DNA of 64,000 nucleotides from Algoriphagus sp. Y33 (GCF_014838715.1 NZ_CP061947.1:3596001-3660000); one strand, 5' to 3'; shown: positions 17,901-26,329, counted from the stretch's first letter. Notes: generated from the sequence alone by a model not told the origin. Numbers and translations are program-made.

Positions 17901-18177
17901 AAGAATGGTAATTAAGAGAAATAGGCAACTTGATCGGCCCTGCCTCCACAGTATATAAGGGGATGGAAATATTAGGAACCCCAGTGTATAGATTGACATG
18001 GTAATTCCCATAGCGTTCAATACCTGAAGCATTTGGTGACTTCTGGATAGGCTTTGGAAAATTTCTATTTACCTGCGTCTGAACGTCAGAAGGAAGCTGT
18101 CCGAAGGCTTCAGTTAAGAGTATCCAGGATAATAGCTGAAATAGGAGAAATGATTTGGGTAAAATTTTTGATTTCAT
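14956..18177 (-). CDS. Secreted YD-repeat protein, first gene of the RHS operon
   Basis: About 1073 aa from the ATG at 18177, which gives a good signal peptide (ILPKSFLLFQLLSWILLTEAFG); an upstream start at 18204 adds 9 residues. The N-terminal part (VNLYTGVPNISIPLYTVEAG, then LNYHSSGIKY and WAGLGWSVIAGGQITR) is typical of large Bacteroidota RHS-related proteins. The C-terminus has YD-like repeats (WSQVDAKNHAVVYKYDRLGRL) and ends without a toxin-like tip. It could be a structural partner of the toxin-tipped protein, in the way TcB and TcC subunits combine, but that comparison is inference. The region upstream contains a strong hairpin. Confidence 0.7.
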   Translation of the reverse strand: MKSKILPKSFLLFQLLSWILLTEAFGQLPSDVQTQVNRNFPKPIQKSPNASGIERYGNYHVNLYTGVPNISIPLYTVEAGPIKLPISLNYHSSGIKYTDQASWAGLGWSVIAGGQITRQIQRMSDDLYFFTASNNYSVGNYCTGVTQTDKNNWLYKKNSVQPGYDREADIFSYSFPGKSGKFYLRQNGQAPYLFPEAPIKLVPGASLNFFDITDENGIRYRFGRNSANSNYTESTTTSGGGGSSVAGRTAWYLVEIFAPNSDDKVEITYQPLGSQSLVDIEHNITVIDQCNTTNPSLLPCRSGTYIQQEVNTSSHSNSLGIDEIKYKTGKVKFIINTAKRSDLVGLNALDRIEIYSKTGTEYTLIKTYQLTKSYFTGVSRLKLDELIERDGANTVINKQSFSYHTTSFSWDQANNSKRRDWFGFYNGKTNTSLIPQQTIQYQPNTSTALSNITIGSANRESDTTFLKEGMLKRITHPTKGYTEFFYEPHKYLDGTVTKYGGGLRIKKITNTAGSVVYTKEYRYGEGESGTGTKNFTQSLFYFVTESQSRTGCEVTNCSRRDRIRMFYSNSAIGAGYDDSPVVYLKVSEYENINGTNGKTLYEFDNNIHIPDMFMIVPFSNKTHRNSSSWERGKLTKKTVKNAAGTDVSQTVIAYTKLKGQNAEISQAVIQYIDSGYTPPFNSTCIDENGTSVDVMTYQIRNLEQQTGLYVETSRTESIINTGGAFTTTTLKSYDPTYLQLTQEEVRVSTNPEVVVTRFRYPFQVINPATTYTGYPNILKQLTLKNILKPVEQYTLIQNLNGTSAQVVGSQLTYFKTQGSYYVPEAMYFLELAAPITLSSFAPLAVSGTSAVTRDSRYQPRLTFSTYDTRGNITTFNKSNAQPNSFIWAYDGAYPIAEAKNAIFSQIAYTSFETNEKGGWNYSGPETVLRWGEARTGRNAYSLSGGAVTRTVTGASTSNKFKLSFWAKVPTGSQSWTFMGATETLSTTWKLIERDVTSTSLSISGTNILIDEIRIHPPGSEMNTYTYVPGVGQWSQVDAKNHAVVYKYDRLGRLETILNNDGHILSHYEYNFIK

Positions 18178-18227
18178 CGGTTGTAGTTGAAATATTTCCC
18201 GCAAATGATGAGAAAATCAATCTATTA

Positions 18228-18253
18228 AAAAATACCCTATACACGGTATTTTT
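18228..18253. terminator. Hairpin upstream of the RHS operon
   Basis: AAAAATACC and GGTATTTTT pair perfectly around an 8-base loop, with runs of T after the stem on both strands. It lies 50 bp upstream of the first RHS operon gene, so it may be an attenuator in the leader or a terminator for incoming transcripts. The rest of 18178-18613 is AT-rich, with no gene seen. Confidence 0.5.
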
Positions 18254-18613
18254 AATTCGTAAAAATAAAATTATACAGAATTAAATTTGGCTACATCCCG
18301 TATAATCAGTGTCATGAAATCCATTTTAATGTACAGATCGTTAAAAAATACACTTCGAAAAAAGAAAAAATACGATTAATTTCACCAATCTATATTTCAT
18401 CCTATTCCTAGTAATAATTACATAAATCAGGCTATTAAAAATGGAATTTTATTATCATGAGGAGGAAAAATCCATAAATTTATTTTTAGTAAAAAATAAT
18501 AAAAATAAAATTTTTGCTATTTCTCACTAAAACAGAGATACACTGCAATACTGTGATAATTAAACCACCGTAAATTCATAATATTCACAGTGTAATTAGG
18601 CAAAAAAAGAGCC

Positions 18614-19084
18614 CTAAAGCTCCCCATAATCCACAAAGGAATAATACCCTTCTTCAGCTAGAATCAAATGATCCAGTACCGGGATATCCAGAATCTTACC
18701 GGCTTCTTTGATTCTTTGGGTCAGCCTTTTATCCTGCTCAGACGGCATTAGATTTCCCGATGGGTGATTATGGGCCAGTATTACAGAGCTTGCATTAGCC
18801 TTGATTGCGGCTGCATACACAAGCTTAACATCCACCACAGTCCCTGCAGTGCCTCCTGAGCTGATGGTTACTATTCCCAGTACCCTATTGGCTCTGGACA
18901 GCAGCATTACTTTGAAGTCTTCAACAAAGCCAATCCTTTCCTGATCCCAGACTTTGGCAAACACTTCATGAACCTGTCTTGAACTTGCTACCCTAGGTCT
19001 TTGAGATGACTTTACCTTGGCACTGTAGCCCAGCTTGATCTCTGCTACTTCATACAAATCAATTTTTCTTTCCTGAGTCTCCAT
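18614..19084 (-). CDS. radC: RadC-like JAB domain protein
   Basis: 156 aa from ATG 19084, where the coding homology with the third copy starts; a longer frame reaches into the leader RNA and is rejected. It is a short RadC-like protein with only the MPN/JAB+ domain and no helix-hairpin-helix part. The JAMM zinc site is complete: H105 and H107 in AHNHPSGN, D118 in SEQD and an upstream Glu near 55. Proteins of this type are common on Bacteroidota mobile elements and are linked with conjugation, anti-restriction and DNA repair without a settled activity. A radC-motif RNA lies in its 5' leader. Near-identical DNA at 7494 and 28854 shows repeated duplication. Confidence 0.85.
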   Translation of the reverse strand: METQERKIDLYEVAEIKLGYSAKVKSSQRPRVASSRQVHEVFAKVWDQERIGFVEDFKVMLLSRANRVLGIVTISSGGTAGTVVDVKLVYAAAIKANASSVILAHNHPSGNLMPSEQDKRLTQRIKEAGKILDIPVLDHLILAEEGYYSFVDYGEL

Positions 19085-19115
19085 AATCTTTTTCGTTTTT
19101 GTGGAACAATGAATT

Positions 19116-19220
19116 ATGAAGCTCCACCAGGCCTTGGGCGACAAAGACCGGAAGGAAAAGGAATAAAAAGCGCAGGGAAGCAAGCGGCTTTATGCCGGAA
19201 GCTTACGGTCGCCCAGAGCC
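19116..19220 (-). ncRNA. radC RNA motif (5' leader of radC copy 2)
   Basis: On the minus strand an outer stem GGGCGAC/GTCGCCC (19214-19208 with 19142-19136) encloses CCG pairing with CGG, a small hairpin CGGCATAAAGCCG and an unpaired TTTATTCCTTTTCC. GGAGCTTCATAA follows the stem, then about 30 bases to the ATG. The shape and location match the known radC RNA motif of Bacteroidota, a conserved leader found before radC, ardC-type, integrase and methyltransferase genes. Its ligand or protein partner is unknown. Confidence 0.75.
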
Positions 19221-19518
19221 CAGAGGACTAACTTTGTGAGGAATTCAGGGTAAAAAAACTGTCTTTTATCCAAGAGGTTTTATGAATGACCTATCCCGCG
19301 CCACCAAACCGATCGGGAGAATCACGCTAAAAAATTCATGCCTCCTACTGGATACTTATAAATTGGGAATTTCACCAGTCTTCGAATTCACAAGTGGGAT
19401 ACCTAGCCCATAAACTTGTTAAACAATAGAAGAACAAGCACTTATCTTGTATAGAAATTTGATTACCATATTTTGATTTCCGAGCAATAGTTTTAATCTT
19501 AACCATAAAAAAAAGACA

Positions 19519-19740
19519 ATGACAACAATTCATATGCCTACCGACCCCGAAGTTTGTTTCCAATTGGATCCTGATGTCACAATCCCGCAGCCAGGTGAAA
19601 TATTGTATTTAAAATTCGATGATTACATAACAGACGAATATGAATGGGAGCTGGCCCAAAGTACCTTGAGCAATGATGTAATGGTAGTTGACCGCAAGGA
19701 AGAGAACCATGTATGGCTTCGTGAAGGGTTTCCTTTGTAA
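19519..19740 (+). CDS. Small hypothetical protein
   Basis: 73 aa, not recognised. Acidic and soluble, with PDVTIPQPGEILYLKFDDY in the middle and a VWLREGFPL end. It is one of few plus-strand genes in this part. A purine-rich stretch (AAAAAAAAGACA) precedes the ATG. Upstream 19221-19518 holds the end of the leader region and otherwise nothing I can identify. Coding status is likely but unproven; the antisense ORF at 19577-19765 looks less protein-like. Confidence 0.45.
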   Translation: MTTIHMPTDPEVCFQLDPDVTIPQPGEILYLKFDDYITDEYEWELAQSTLSNDVMVVDRKEENHVWLREGFPL

Positions 19741-19833
19741 ACTTATTAGAGGTAATAAACATCATAGCTTAACCTTGTACTTCCCTATGGATAGCTTTTA
19801 ACTATTTAGCCAAATTCCTGTGCCGGAAATAGA

Positions 19834-20577
19834 TTAAAAATTCATCATCATCTCCGGAAGCTCTTCATATTTTTCCATTAGGATGACTTCAGGAACATCG
19901 GAGTCCTCAACCCTGGAAGTAAGCAGGCGACTGACTGTATGCGACTCCATGCCTTTTGCATGGAAAGGCTTCATGAGATCTTCAATATCCTGCTTCTTCA
20001 GCTCTGGTGAAATCCACTTTTTGGCCTTTGTTATATCCATGATAAAGGGCATCCGCTTTTTGGTGTTATGGATCTGTTCCATAAGCTGATTTGCAGGAGT
20101 GGTAATGATGGAACAGGTCTTTTTGATTTCCCCGGATTCCTTGTCCGTCCATTCCTCCCATATTCCCCCTAAGCAGAAATAGGATCTTTCTTTAGGATAG
20201 ATAAAATAAGGATAGGTCTTTTTTTCATAATGCCTCCATTCATAAAATCCGTTTACCGGGATAATACATCGTCGCTTTAAGATCGCAGCCCTGAAGGAAG
20301 GAAGCTCAAAGATGGTCTCGGATTTGGCATTGAGGGTTTTATTGGCAATATCAGCTGCCTGTTCCACAGACTTCACCCAAAAAGGAATCAATCCCCATTC
20401 CATTTCCTGAAGTTCGTCCGGTTTGTCATTGGCCAGAACCACCAACTTTGGATGGGCAAATCCATTCAGATGATATCCGGTATTTTTTATGGCAGTTTTC
20501 TTCCCCCTCTTCGCCTTAAATTCATCAGCAAAGTCAATTTCAAGTTGCTCCCCTTCCTGATTTACATTGTAGCACAT
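19834..20577 (-). CDS. yedK: SOS response-associated peptidase (SRAP/YedK family)
   Basis: 247 aa, full family length. Cys2 directly after the initiator Met (MCYN) is the nucleophile that forms a thiazolidine link to abasic sites in single-stranded DNA. Other family motifs are NAKSET (about 90), GFYEWRHYE with the catalytic Glu (about 113), and the His in QIHNTKKRMPF (about 172). The protein shields abasic sites and so limits strand breaks during replication. It lies next to a small acidic protein gene and the DnaE/DinB polymerases, which fits a shared DNA-damage-response role. A broken second copy is at 29507-29866. Confidence 0.9.
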   Translation of the reverse strand: MCYNVNQEGEQLEIDFADEFKAKRGKKTAIKNTGYHLNGFAHPKLVVLANDKPDELQEMEWGLIPFWVKSVEQAADIANKTLNAKSETIFELPSFRAAILKRRCIIPVNGFYEWRHYEKKTYPYFIYPKERSYFCLGGIWEEWTDKESGEIKKTCSIITTPANQLMEQIHNTKKRMPFIMDITKAKKWISPELKKQDIEDLMKPFHAKGMESHTVSRLLTSRVEDSDVPEVILMEKYEELPEMMMNF

Positions 20578-20680
20578 GGCAAGGTTTTTAAGTGATATTT
20601 ATTAATAAGATAAACAACAAAACCCAAAAACCATAAATACCCTAACAACTACTATCCAGTGAAACTGATGCTGCAAACAC

Positions 20681-21034
20681 TCAGACCGGATCAGTCTTGG
20701 GAAACTCCTCTTCTTTCCCCGGAGGCAGTTCTTCCCCTTCCCCCGGAAATGTAGGATCTTCCACCTCTCCTGGTGGCTCTTCAACTGGCACTTCCTCTTC
20801 ATCCGGCAGATATTCCTCCTCTTCCGGAATCTCCTTGTTAGGGTTGATCTCATCATCATCAAACAATGGGAAATCCTCTGTGGGAGGAATTGGTAAGTCC
20901 TCATCATCCTCATCAGGTTGGGCAAAAACTATAGTATCCCTGGAGAATGAAGTAAATAAAGCAGATGGGCCTGCCAAAAATTGTACAAATCTCCCCAGAG
21001 AATGTATCTCAGGAATTGAAGTGGTGTGGTTCAT
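20681..21034 (-). CDS. Small acidic protein next to SRAP
   Basis: 117 aa from an internal ATG (IMNHTTSIPE), family not recognised. The last 65 residues are almost only Asp, Glu and Pro, with a conserved end EEFPKTDPV. The same frame and the same end, KDEFPKTDPV, are preserved in the decayed copy at 29990-30110, which supports real coding in spite of the low complexity. In both places it sits directly upstream of SRAP, so the two genes are probably co-transcribed. The acidic tail could act as a DNA mimic or as a clamp or SSB-like interaction tail; this is speculation. Confidence 0.6.
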   Translation of the reverse strand: MNHTTSIPEIHSLGRFVQFLAGPSALFTSFSRDTIVFAQPDEDDEDLPIPPTEDFPLFDDDEINPNKEIPEEEEYLPDEEEVPVEEPPGEVEDPTFPGEGEELPPGKEEEFPKTDPV

Positions 21035-21233
21035 GATTTCTATCAGCTGGTTGATCCTTAACCGCATACAATACCCATGCAAATAAATTCCGTTGCTGCG
21101 TATCCCCCCGGGTACTGTGCCAGGGGAATAAAACCTGAACTACCTCAAAATTATATACTCCATTTGGGGTATTTAAAACCACATTCCGAGCATGGTAGAA
21201 TCCTTTTTCTCTCCCCTATACCAGCCTCCTGTT

Positions 21234-24170
21234 TCAAACCGTCGCCTTCTTGTCCTTCAATCCCACTTTCTTCATAAAATTCACCTCCAAGGCATAAACC
21301 CCGAATTCCTGCACCACCTTGCCTTTTAACCGATAAAACCCCTTTCCCTGAAAAGGAAACCGCTTTAATGTATTGGGGAAATGGACTGTGTCCAGCCAGT
21401 CCCCTTTTGGATCCAAAAATGTCCCAAAAGCCATGTATTCCCTGTTGACCGTACGTACATCCTTAGTGGTAACCAGCTGTCCGAGCATTTCCACAGGTTT
21501 GCCTAGTATCCCTGGCAGATCGGCGGCCATCACTGTTCCCCGCCCATCGTCGGCACACAGTCGGAACATATCAGTCAGGGCAAAACCCAGCACATTGATT
21601 TCATCAATGGCATCTTCCAGAGGATAATCCGGAAAATCTGGAAGCACAAATTCCATTGGCGGTTCTCTAAACAGGGCTGGAGCATCCATTGGCTCTGTCT
21701 GCCTTTTCTGCAGAAAGTTCGCCTGCCACAGCAGTTTCTTCTTCCCCAGTCCTGTAAATCCAAATGCCCCTACACTGATCAGGATATTCAGCATTTCAGG
21801 GCCCGCATGGGTACGTTCGATAAAGTCATGAAGTCCCAGATAAGGGCCTGATCTTGCCCGCTCATCCAGCATCCTTTCACAGAGTGATTTTTCGAGTTGC
21901 TCTACGTGGATAAACCCCACAAACACATCATCCCCTGAAATATTGGTGAGGTAATCACTGCTGTTCACACAAGGTGGATGAACCTTAGCCCCTGTCCGCT
22001 TAAGCTCATGGAAATAAAACTCAGTACTGTAAAATCCACCGAAATTATTGATGACCGCCACCATAAACTCTTTAGGATAATAGGTCTTTAAGTACAGGCT
22101 TTGATAGCTTTCCACCGCAAAAGAGGCTGAATGTGCTTTGGAAAATGAATAGCCCCCAAAGGATTCTATCTGCCGCCAAACTTCTGCAGTCACTGCTTCT
22201 TCATAACCCAATCCCTTACAGTTTGCAAAGAACTTTTCCCTGATCTGTATAAATTTGTCATGCCCCCGGTATTTACCGGACATGGCACGCCTGAGTATAT
22301 CCGCCTCCCCCATGTCCATGCCCGCAAAATGGTGGGCCACCTTGATCACATCCTCCTGGTACACCATCACCCCATACGTTTCCTCCAGCAGTTCCTTCAT
22401 TTTCGGATGCAGGTAAACGATCTTTTCCGGATCATGGAACCGCTCGATGTATTGCTTCATCATGCCTGACTGGGACACTCCGGGTCGGATAATGGAGCTG
22501 GCAGCTACCAGCGTCAGGTAATCCTCACATTTTAGCTTAGTCAGCAGCTGACGCATTGCAGGGCTTTCTATGTAAAAGCATCCTATGGTGTCCGCCCGTT
22601 TAATCTGGTCAGCCACCTTGGGGTCTACCATAAACTGCTCCACCCGATGTATGTCAATATCGATTCCCCTATTCTGTTTTACCAAGCGGATCGCCTCCTT
22701 GATATGTCCCAACCCCCGCTGGCTGAGGATGTCCAGTTTAAAAAGACCGATCTTTTCAGCCAGAAACATATCGATCTGGGCGGTACAAAATCCCTTTGGT
22801 GGCATTTCATTGACTGTATATTGGTAGATCGGCTTTTCTGATATCAACATGCCCCCCGGATGGATGCTGTGGTGGTTCGGGAAATTCTCCAACAGCTTGC
22901 CGTACTTGAGGATGGTACGCTGGATCTTATCCTCGTTTAGGGGCTGGTCTTTGCCCCTGACCAGCTGGTCTATCTCCTCCTTGGGCAATCCAAACACCTT
23001 TCCGAGTTCCCTAATCACTGCCCTACGTTGAAATGTGCTGTACATACCCAACAGGGATACATGGTCTTTGCCGTAGCGCTTGAAGATGTAATCAATCACC
23101 TCGTCCCGGTCTTTCCATGAAAAATCAATATCAAAGTCCGGAGGGGAAGTCCGGTGCGGATTTAAAAAGCGTTCAAAGTACAGATCCAGTTTGATCGGAT
23201 CCACATCCGTGATTTTCATGCAATAGGCCACGATGGAATTGGCTCCACTCCCCCTACCCACATGGTAAAATCCCCGGTTCTGTGCATAGCGGATCACGTC
23301 CCATACAATCAGAAAATAGGCATTGAAATTCAGCTGATTGATGATCTTCAGTTCCTTGAAGACACGTTGCCTGGCAACCGGGTTATTCCCATAACGGTAA
23401 TCCAACCCTTCCATGGCGAGTTTTTCAAGTAAAATCCTGTCATCCTCCGGGGAGGCTGAAAAACACCGCTTGTTCTTGTCGGTATGCAACTCTGTATGGA
23501 TACAGCAGGCATCGATCAACTGGAGGGTGTTGGTGATCATAACCGGGAAATTCCGGAATGCTGCCATCAGCTCCGCTTCCGGCACGAACATTTCATCAGG
23601 AGAGGCAAAGTCAGTTGCACCCAGCTTGGTGATCAGGGTGTTTTTACCGATAGCCCTAAGCAGCCGGTGTACATTGAAGTAGGTTTTGTCCTGGAACGTG
23701 ACGGGGTGGCGGATTAGCCACTTCTTGGGAAATGCCTGGAGTTCCTGCTTTTTAATCCGGTTCAATTCGCCGGCGAGCACACCAATGAATTCATGATCCT
23801 TTAGTTCTTCTACTGCATATTTTCCTACTGGATAAATGATAAACACCTCTAAAAAGCAGTCTGGCCTAGCTGGAAACAAAAGTTCCTCCTGCAGGTGCAT
23901 GGAAAGGAAACGGTTGATTTCAAGCAAACCTGCATCGTTCTTTGCCAGAAGCGTATAACAAAACTCATCCCCGTTTCTGATCTCGGTCCCGGCAATAGGC
24001 TTGATGTTTTTTTCCCGGCAGAACTCCACAAAATCCCATAGATCCGCCGTACTGTTGATATTGGTAAGGGCCAGAGCCTGAAATCCCAAATCCGCAGCCG
24101 TATACACCAGTTCCCTGGTAGAAAATGTACCGTAACGGTAACTGAACCATGTCTTGCAATTCAAAAACAT
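21234..24170 (-). CDS. DNA polymerase III alpha-type polymerase (error-prone DnaE class)
   Basis: 978 aa, shorter than replicative DnaE. The PHP domain starts at residue 1 but the metal-binding HxH is missing (NCKTWFSYRYGTFS in its place), so the domain should lack exonuclease activity. The C-family palm carries the aspartates in PDFDIDFSWKD near residue 345, followed by a fingers region (SKAHSASFAVESYQSLYLK) and a C-terminal OB-like domain with few insertions. Length and the lost PHP site suggest a translesion role like DnaE2/ImuC. It starts 1 base after the Y-family polymerase stop codon, so both are one operon under the LexA-like repressor's operator. Confidence 0.85.
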   Translation of the reverse strand: MFLNCKTWFSYRYGTFSTRELVYTAADLGFQALALTNINSTADLWDFVEFCREKNIKPIAGTEIRNGDEFCYTLLAKNDAGLLEINRFLSMHLQEELLFPARPDCFLEVFIIYPVGKYAVEELKDHEFIGVLAGELNRIKKQELQAFPKKWLIRHPVTFQDKTYFNVHRLLRAIGKNTLITKLGATDFASPDEMFVPEAELMAAFRNFPVMITNTLQLIDACCIHTELHTDKNKRCFSASPEDDRILLEKLAMEGLDYRYGNNPVARQRVFKELKIINQLNFNAYFLIVWDVIRYAQNRGFYHVGRGSGANSIVAYCMKITDVDPIKLDLYFERFLNPHRTSPPDFDIDFSWKDRDEVIDYIFKRYGKDHVSLLGMYSTFQRRAVIRELGKVFGLPKEEIDQLVRGKDQPLNEDKIQRTILKYGKLLENFPNHHSIHPGGMLISEKPIYQYTVNEMPPKGFCTAQIDMFLAEKIGLFKLDILSQRGLGHIKEAIRLVKQNRGIDIDIHRVEQFMVDPKVADQIKRADTIGCFYIESPAMRQLLTKLKCEDYLTLVAASSIIRPGVSQSGMMKQYIERFHDPEKIVYLHPKMKELLEETYGVMVYQEDVIKVAHHFAGMDMGEADILRRAMSGKYRGHDKFIQIREKFFANCKGLGYEEAVTAEVWRQIESFGGYSFSKAHSASFAVESYQSLYLKTYYPKEFMVAVINNFGGFYSTEFYFHELKRTGAKVHPPCVNSSDYLTNISGDDVFVGFIHVEQLEKSLCERMLDERARSGPYLGLHDFIERTHAGPEMLNILISVGAFGFTGLGKKKLLWQANFLQKRQTEPMDAPALFREPPMEFVLPDFPDYPLEDAIDEINVLGFALTDMFRLCADDGRGTVMAADLPGILGKPVEMLGQLVTTKDVRTVNREYMAFGTFLDPKGDWLDTVHFPNTLKRFPFQGKGFYRLKGKVVQEFGVYALEVNFMKKVGLKDKKATV

Positions 24171-24171
24171 A

Positions 24172-25326
24172 TCATATGCCGCTTAAAGTGATAGCCCTGG
24201 TGATACTGTGTGCCCCGTAGCGGTTTTTAATCCAGTCTATGGCCTGGTAAAGGCTTACCTCTTCCTCGGTATGCTCAAAGAGATCGATCTGCTGGCTTCC
24301 CTGTACCAGATGGCTGAGTTTTACCCCTACCAACCGTACCAACATCCGTCTGTCGTAGAGCTTTGTAAAAAGCTCCTTGGCACGTTGCAGCAACACCTCA
24401 TCCGAACTGTTGTAGGAAATCATACACTGCCTGCTTACCGTATCGAAATTCGAATAGCGGAGTTTCACGGTGATACAACCGCAAAGTTTCTGTTTCTGCC
24501 TCATTTCAAAGGCGACCTTCTCGGTCATGCGTACCAGCTGGGCATGCAGGAACTGCATATCAATCGTGTCCGATTCAAAGGTCGTCTCAGTTCCTATACT
24601 CTTCTGCTCGGTATAAGGAATCACAGGGGATTCATCAATTCCATTGGCTTTGCGTGAAAGGTCTATGCCAGATTTGCCAAGCAGATTCTGCATCATCCGA
24701 AGCGGGATCTCGGAAAGCAATTTGATATTTTCCACCCCCATCCGCTCAAGTAACGCTGAGGTTTTCTCCCCCACTCCCGGCATCCTGCGTATAGGCAACG
24801 GTGCCAGATAAGGCTTCTCATTACCAAAGGGGACGGTCATCTGCCCGTTGGGTTTGGCATCATGGGTGGCAACTTTTGACACCAGTTTGTTTACCGCCAG
24901 TGCATAGGAAATAGGCAGCCCGGATTCGTTGTAGATTTTGCTTTTAAGCTCAGCGGTAAACTTGCCACAACCAAAAAAACGGTCCATTCCTGTAAGGTCC
25001 AGGTAAAACTCATCAATGGAAGCTTTCTCCAACAGCGGAACCTGATCCTGAATCACTTCAGTCACCAGTCGGGAGTAGTGGGTGTAGCCGTCAAAATCCC
25101 CTTTGATGTAAAACGCATTGGGGCATAGCCTTCTTGCCAGCCGCATGGGCATGGCCGAATGTACCCCGAAGGTTCGTGCTTCATAACTGCAGGAGGACAC
25201 TACCCCCCTGTCCGAGCTTCCACCGATGATGACGGGTTTATTGTTCAGGGCACTGTTTTTCAACCGCTCCACGGATACAAAAAAAGTATCCAAATCCATA
25301 TGCACTATATGCCTTTCCATTTTCAA
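24172..25326 (-). CDS. dinB: Y-family DNA polymerase (DinB/Pol IV type)
   Basis: 384 aa. Catalytic carboxylates are intact: D11 in HMDLDTFFVS and the Asp-Glu pair in KASIDEFYLDL near residue 103. The helix-hairpin-helix segment (RRMPGVGEKTSALLERMGV) is in the thumb, and a little-finger domain follows. Intact catalytic residues separate it from ImuB, which is inactive, so it is a working lesion-bypass polymerase. First gene of the mutagenesis operon, 48-63 bp from the divergent repressor gene with a shared operator. A clamp-binding peptide may be QIDLFEH (near 350). Confidence 0.9.
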   Translation of the reverse strand: MKMERHIVHMDLDTFFVSVERLKNSALNNKPVIIGGSSDRGVVSSCSYEARTFGVHSAMPMRLARRLCPNAFYIKGDFDGYTHYSRLVTEVIQDQVPLLEKASIDEFYLDLTGMDRFFGCGKFTAELKSKIYNESGLPISYALAVNKLVSKVATHDAKPNGQMTVPFGNEKPYLAPLPIRRMPGVGEKTSALLERMGVENIKLLSEIPLRMMQNLLGKSGIDLSRKANGIDESPVIPYTEQKSIGTETTFESDTIDMQFLHAQLVRMTEKVAFEMRQKQKLCGCITVKLRYSNFDTVSRQCMISYNSSDEVLLQRAKELFTKLYDRRMLVRLVGVKLSHLVQGSQQIDLFEHTEEEVSLYQAIDWIKNRYGAHSITRAITLSGI

Positions 25327-25341
25327 TAATTTGTAGTATGT

Positions 25342-25360
25342 TTGATACGATTAGTATCAA
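25342..25360. promoter_or_regulatory. Operator between dinB and the LexA-like gene
   Basis: TTGATAC, five bases GATTA, GTATCAA: a perfect 7-bp inverted repeat midway between the divergent start codons. A further half-site GTATCAA is at 25377-25383, just before the repressor ATG. The likely ligand is the adjacent HTH-S24 protein, which would control both directions. Confidence 0.65.
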
Positions 25361-25389
25361 TAGTCAACTTCTAATTGTATCAAATAAAA

Positions 25390-26190
25390 ATGAGAAGTCA
25401 AAAATATTTCTGGGCTGCCAATCTCAAATTCCTCAGAAAGAGAAGAAAATTCAGCCAGGATGAGCTTGCTGAAAAACTCGGGATGACCCGGGTGAAGCTC
25501 AATTCATTGGAAAACGGACACACTAAATCACCCTCCATCGATGATTTATTGTTGTGTGCGGACTTTTTCAGAATGAGCGTGGATACGCTGCTCAGGATAG
25601 AGCTATCCAGACTCAGCGAATTGAAAATCCGTGACCTGGAAGCGGGAAACGACATTTATATGGCAGGTTCCAAGATGCGGGTGCTTGCCACTACTGTTAA
25701 CTTAACCAATGAGGACAACATAGAAATGGTACCCGTTAAAGCCAAAGCCGGGTACATGGAAGGTTATGGTGACCCGGAGTTTATCAGTACACTCCCGGTA
25801 TTCAATCTACCTACTTTCCCCAAGGACAAAAAGTACAGAATGTTTCAGACAGAAGGTGACAGTATGCTTCCTATTCCTGACGGTGCATATGTAATCGGAT
25901 CATTTTTGATGGACTGGAAACTAGCCAAGGAAACAGCCTGTGTGGTAGTAACTGAAAATGAAGGCATCAGTTTTAAGATGGTGAGCTTTAGTGAGGAAAA
26001 GAAAAGTTTCTCTTTGAGATCATTAAACCCGCTTTATTCAACCTATGAAGTAAATGCTGAAGAAGTACGGGAAATCTGGAAGTTTGAGGCAACACTTTCA
26101 AAAGAATTGCCGACAGAGACACTTACGCTACAGCAGATAGGATTGGGCATAGCTGAGATAAACAGAAAGCTGGAAGATTTAACCAATTGA
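25390..26190 (+). CDS. LexA-like repressor, XRE HTH plus S24 peptidase
   Basis: 266 aa from ATG 25390; a TTG start 15 bases upstream is less likely because it overlaps the operator half-site. Residues 8-75 form an XRE-type helix-turn-helix (LRKRRKFSQDELAEKLGM). An Ala-Gly cleavage site candidate is KAKAGYMEGY near 118. The S24 peptidase has the nucleophile Ser in TEGDSMLPI near 157 and a Lys in SFKMVSF near 198. DNA damage would trigger RecA-assisted self-cleavage and release of the divergent dinB-dnaE operon. In many Bacteroidota such HTH-S24 proteins take the place of classic LexA. Confidence 0.85.
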   Translation: MRSQKYFWAANLKFLRKRRKFSQDELAEKLGMTRVKLNSLENGHTKSPSIDDLLLCADFFRMSVDTLLRIELSRLSELKIRDLEAGNDIYMAGSKMRVLATTVNLTNEDNIEMVPVKAKAGYMEGYGDPEFISTLPVFNLPTFPKDKKYRMFQTEGDSMLPIPDGAYVIGSFLMDWKLAKETACVVVTENEGISFKMVSFSEEKKSFSLRSLNPLYSTYEVNAEEVREIWKFEATLSKELPTETLTLQQIGLGIAEINRKLEDLTN

Positions 26191-26329
26191 CGCGTCAAAG
26201 TGATCCATGCTTCTGGTCTTCAGTTTTCTGCTTAAATAAACTGGCTAAACATCCATATGAGAAATAAAATCCAACCTGTTAAAATAAAGACTGTCTATCT
26301 ACCCATCTTTACCGGACGATTTAACTACA

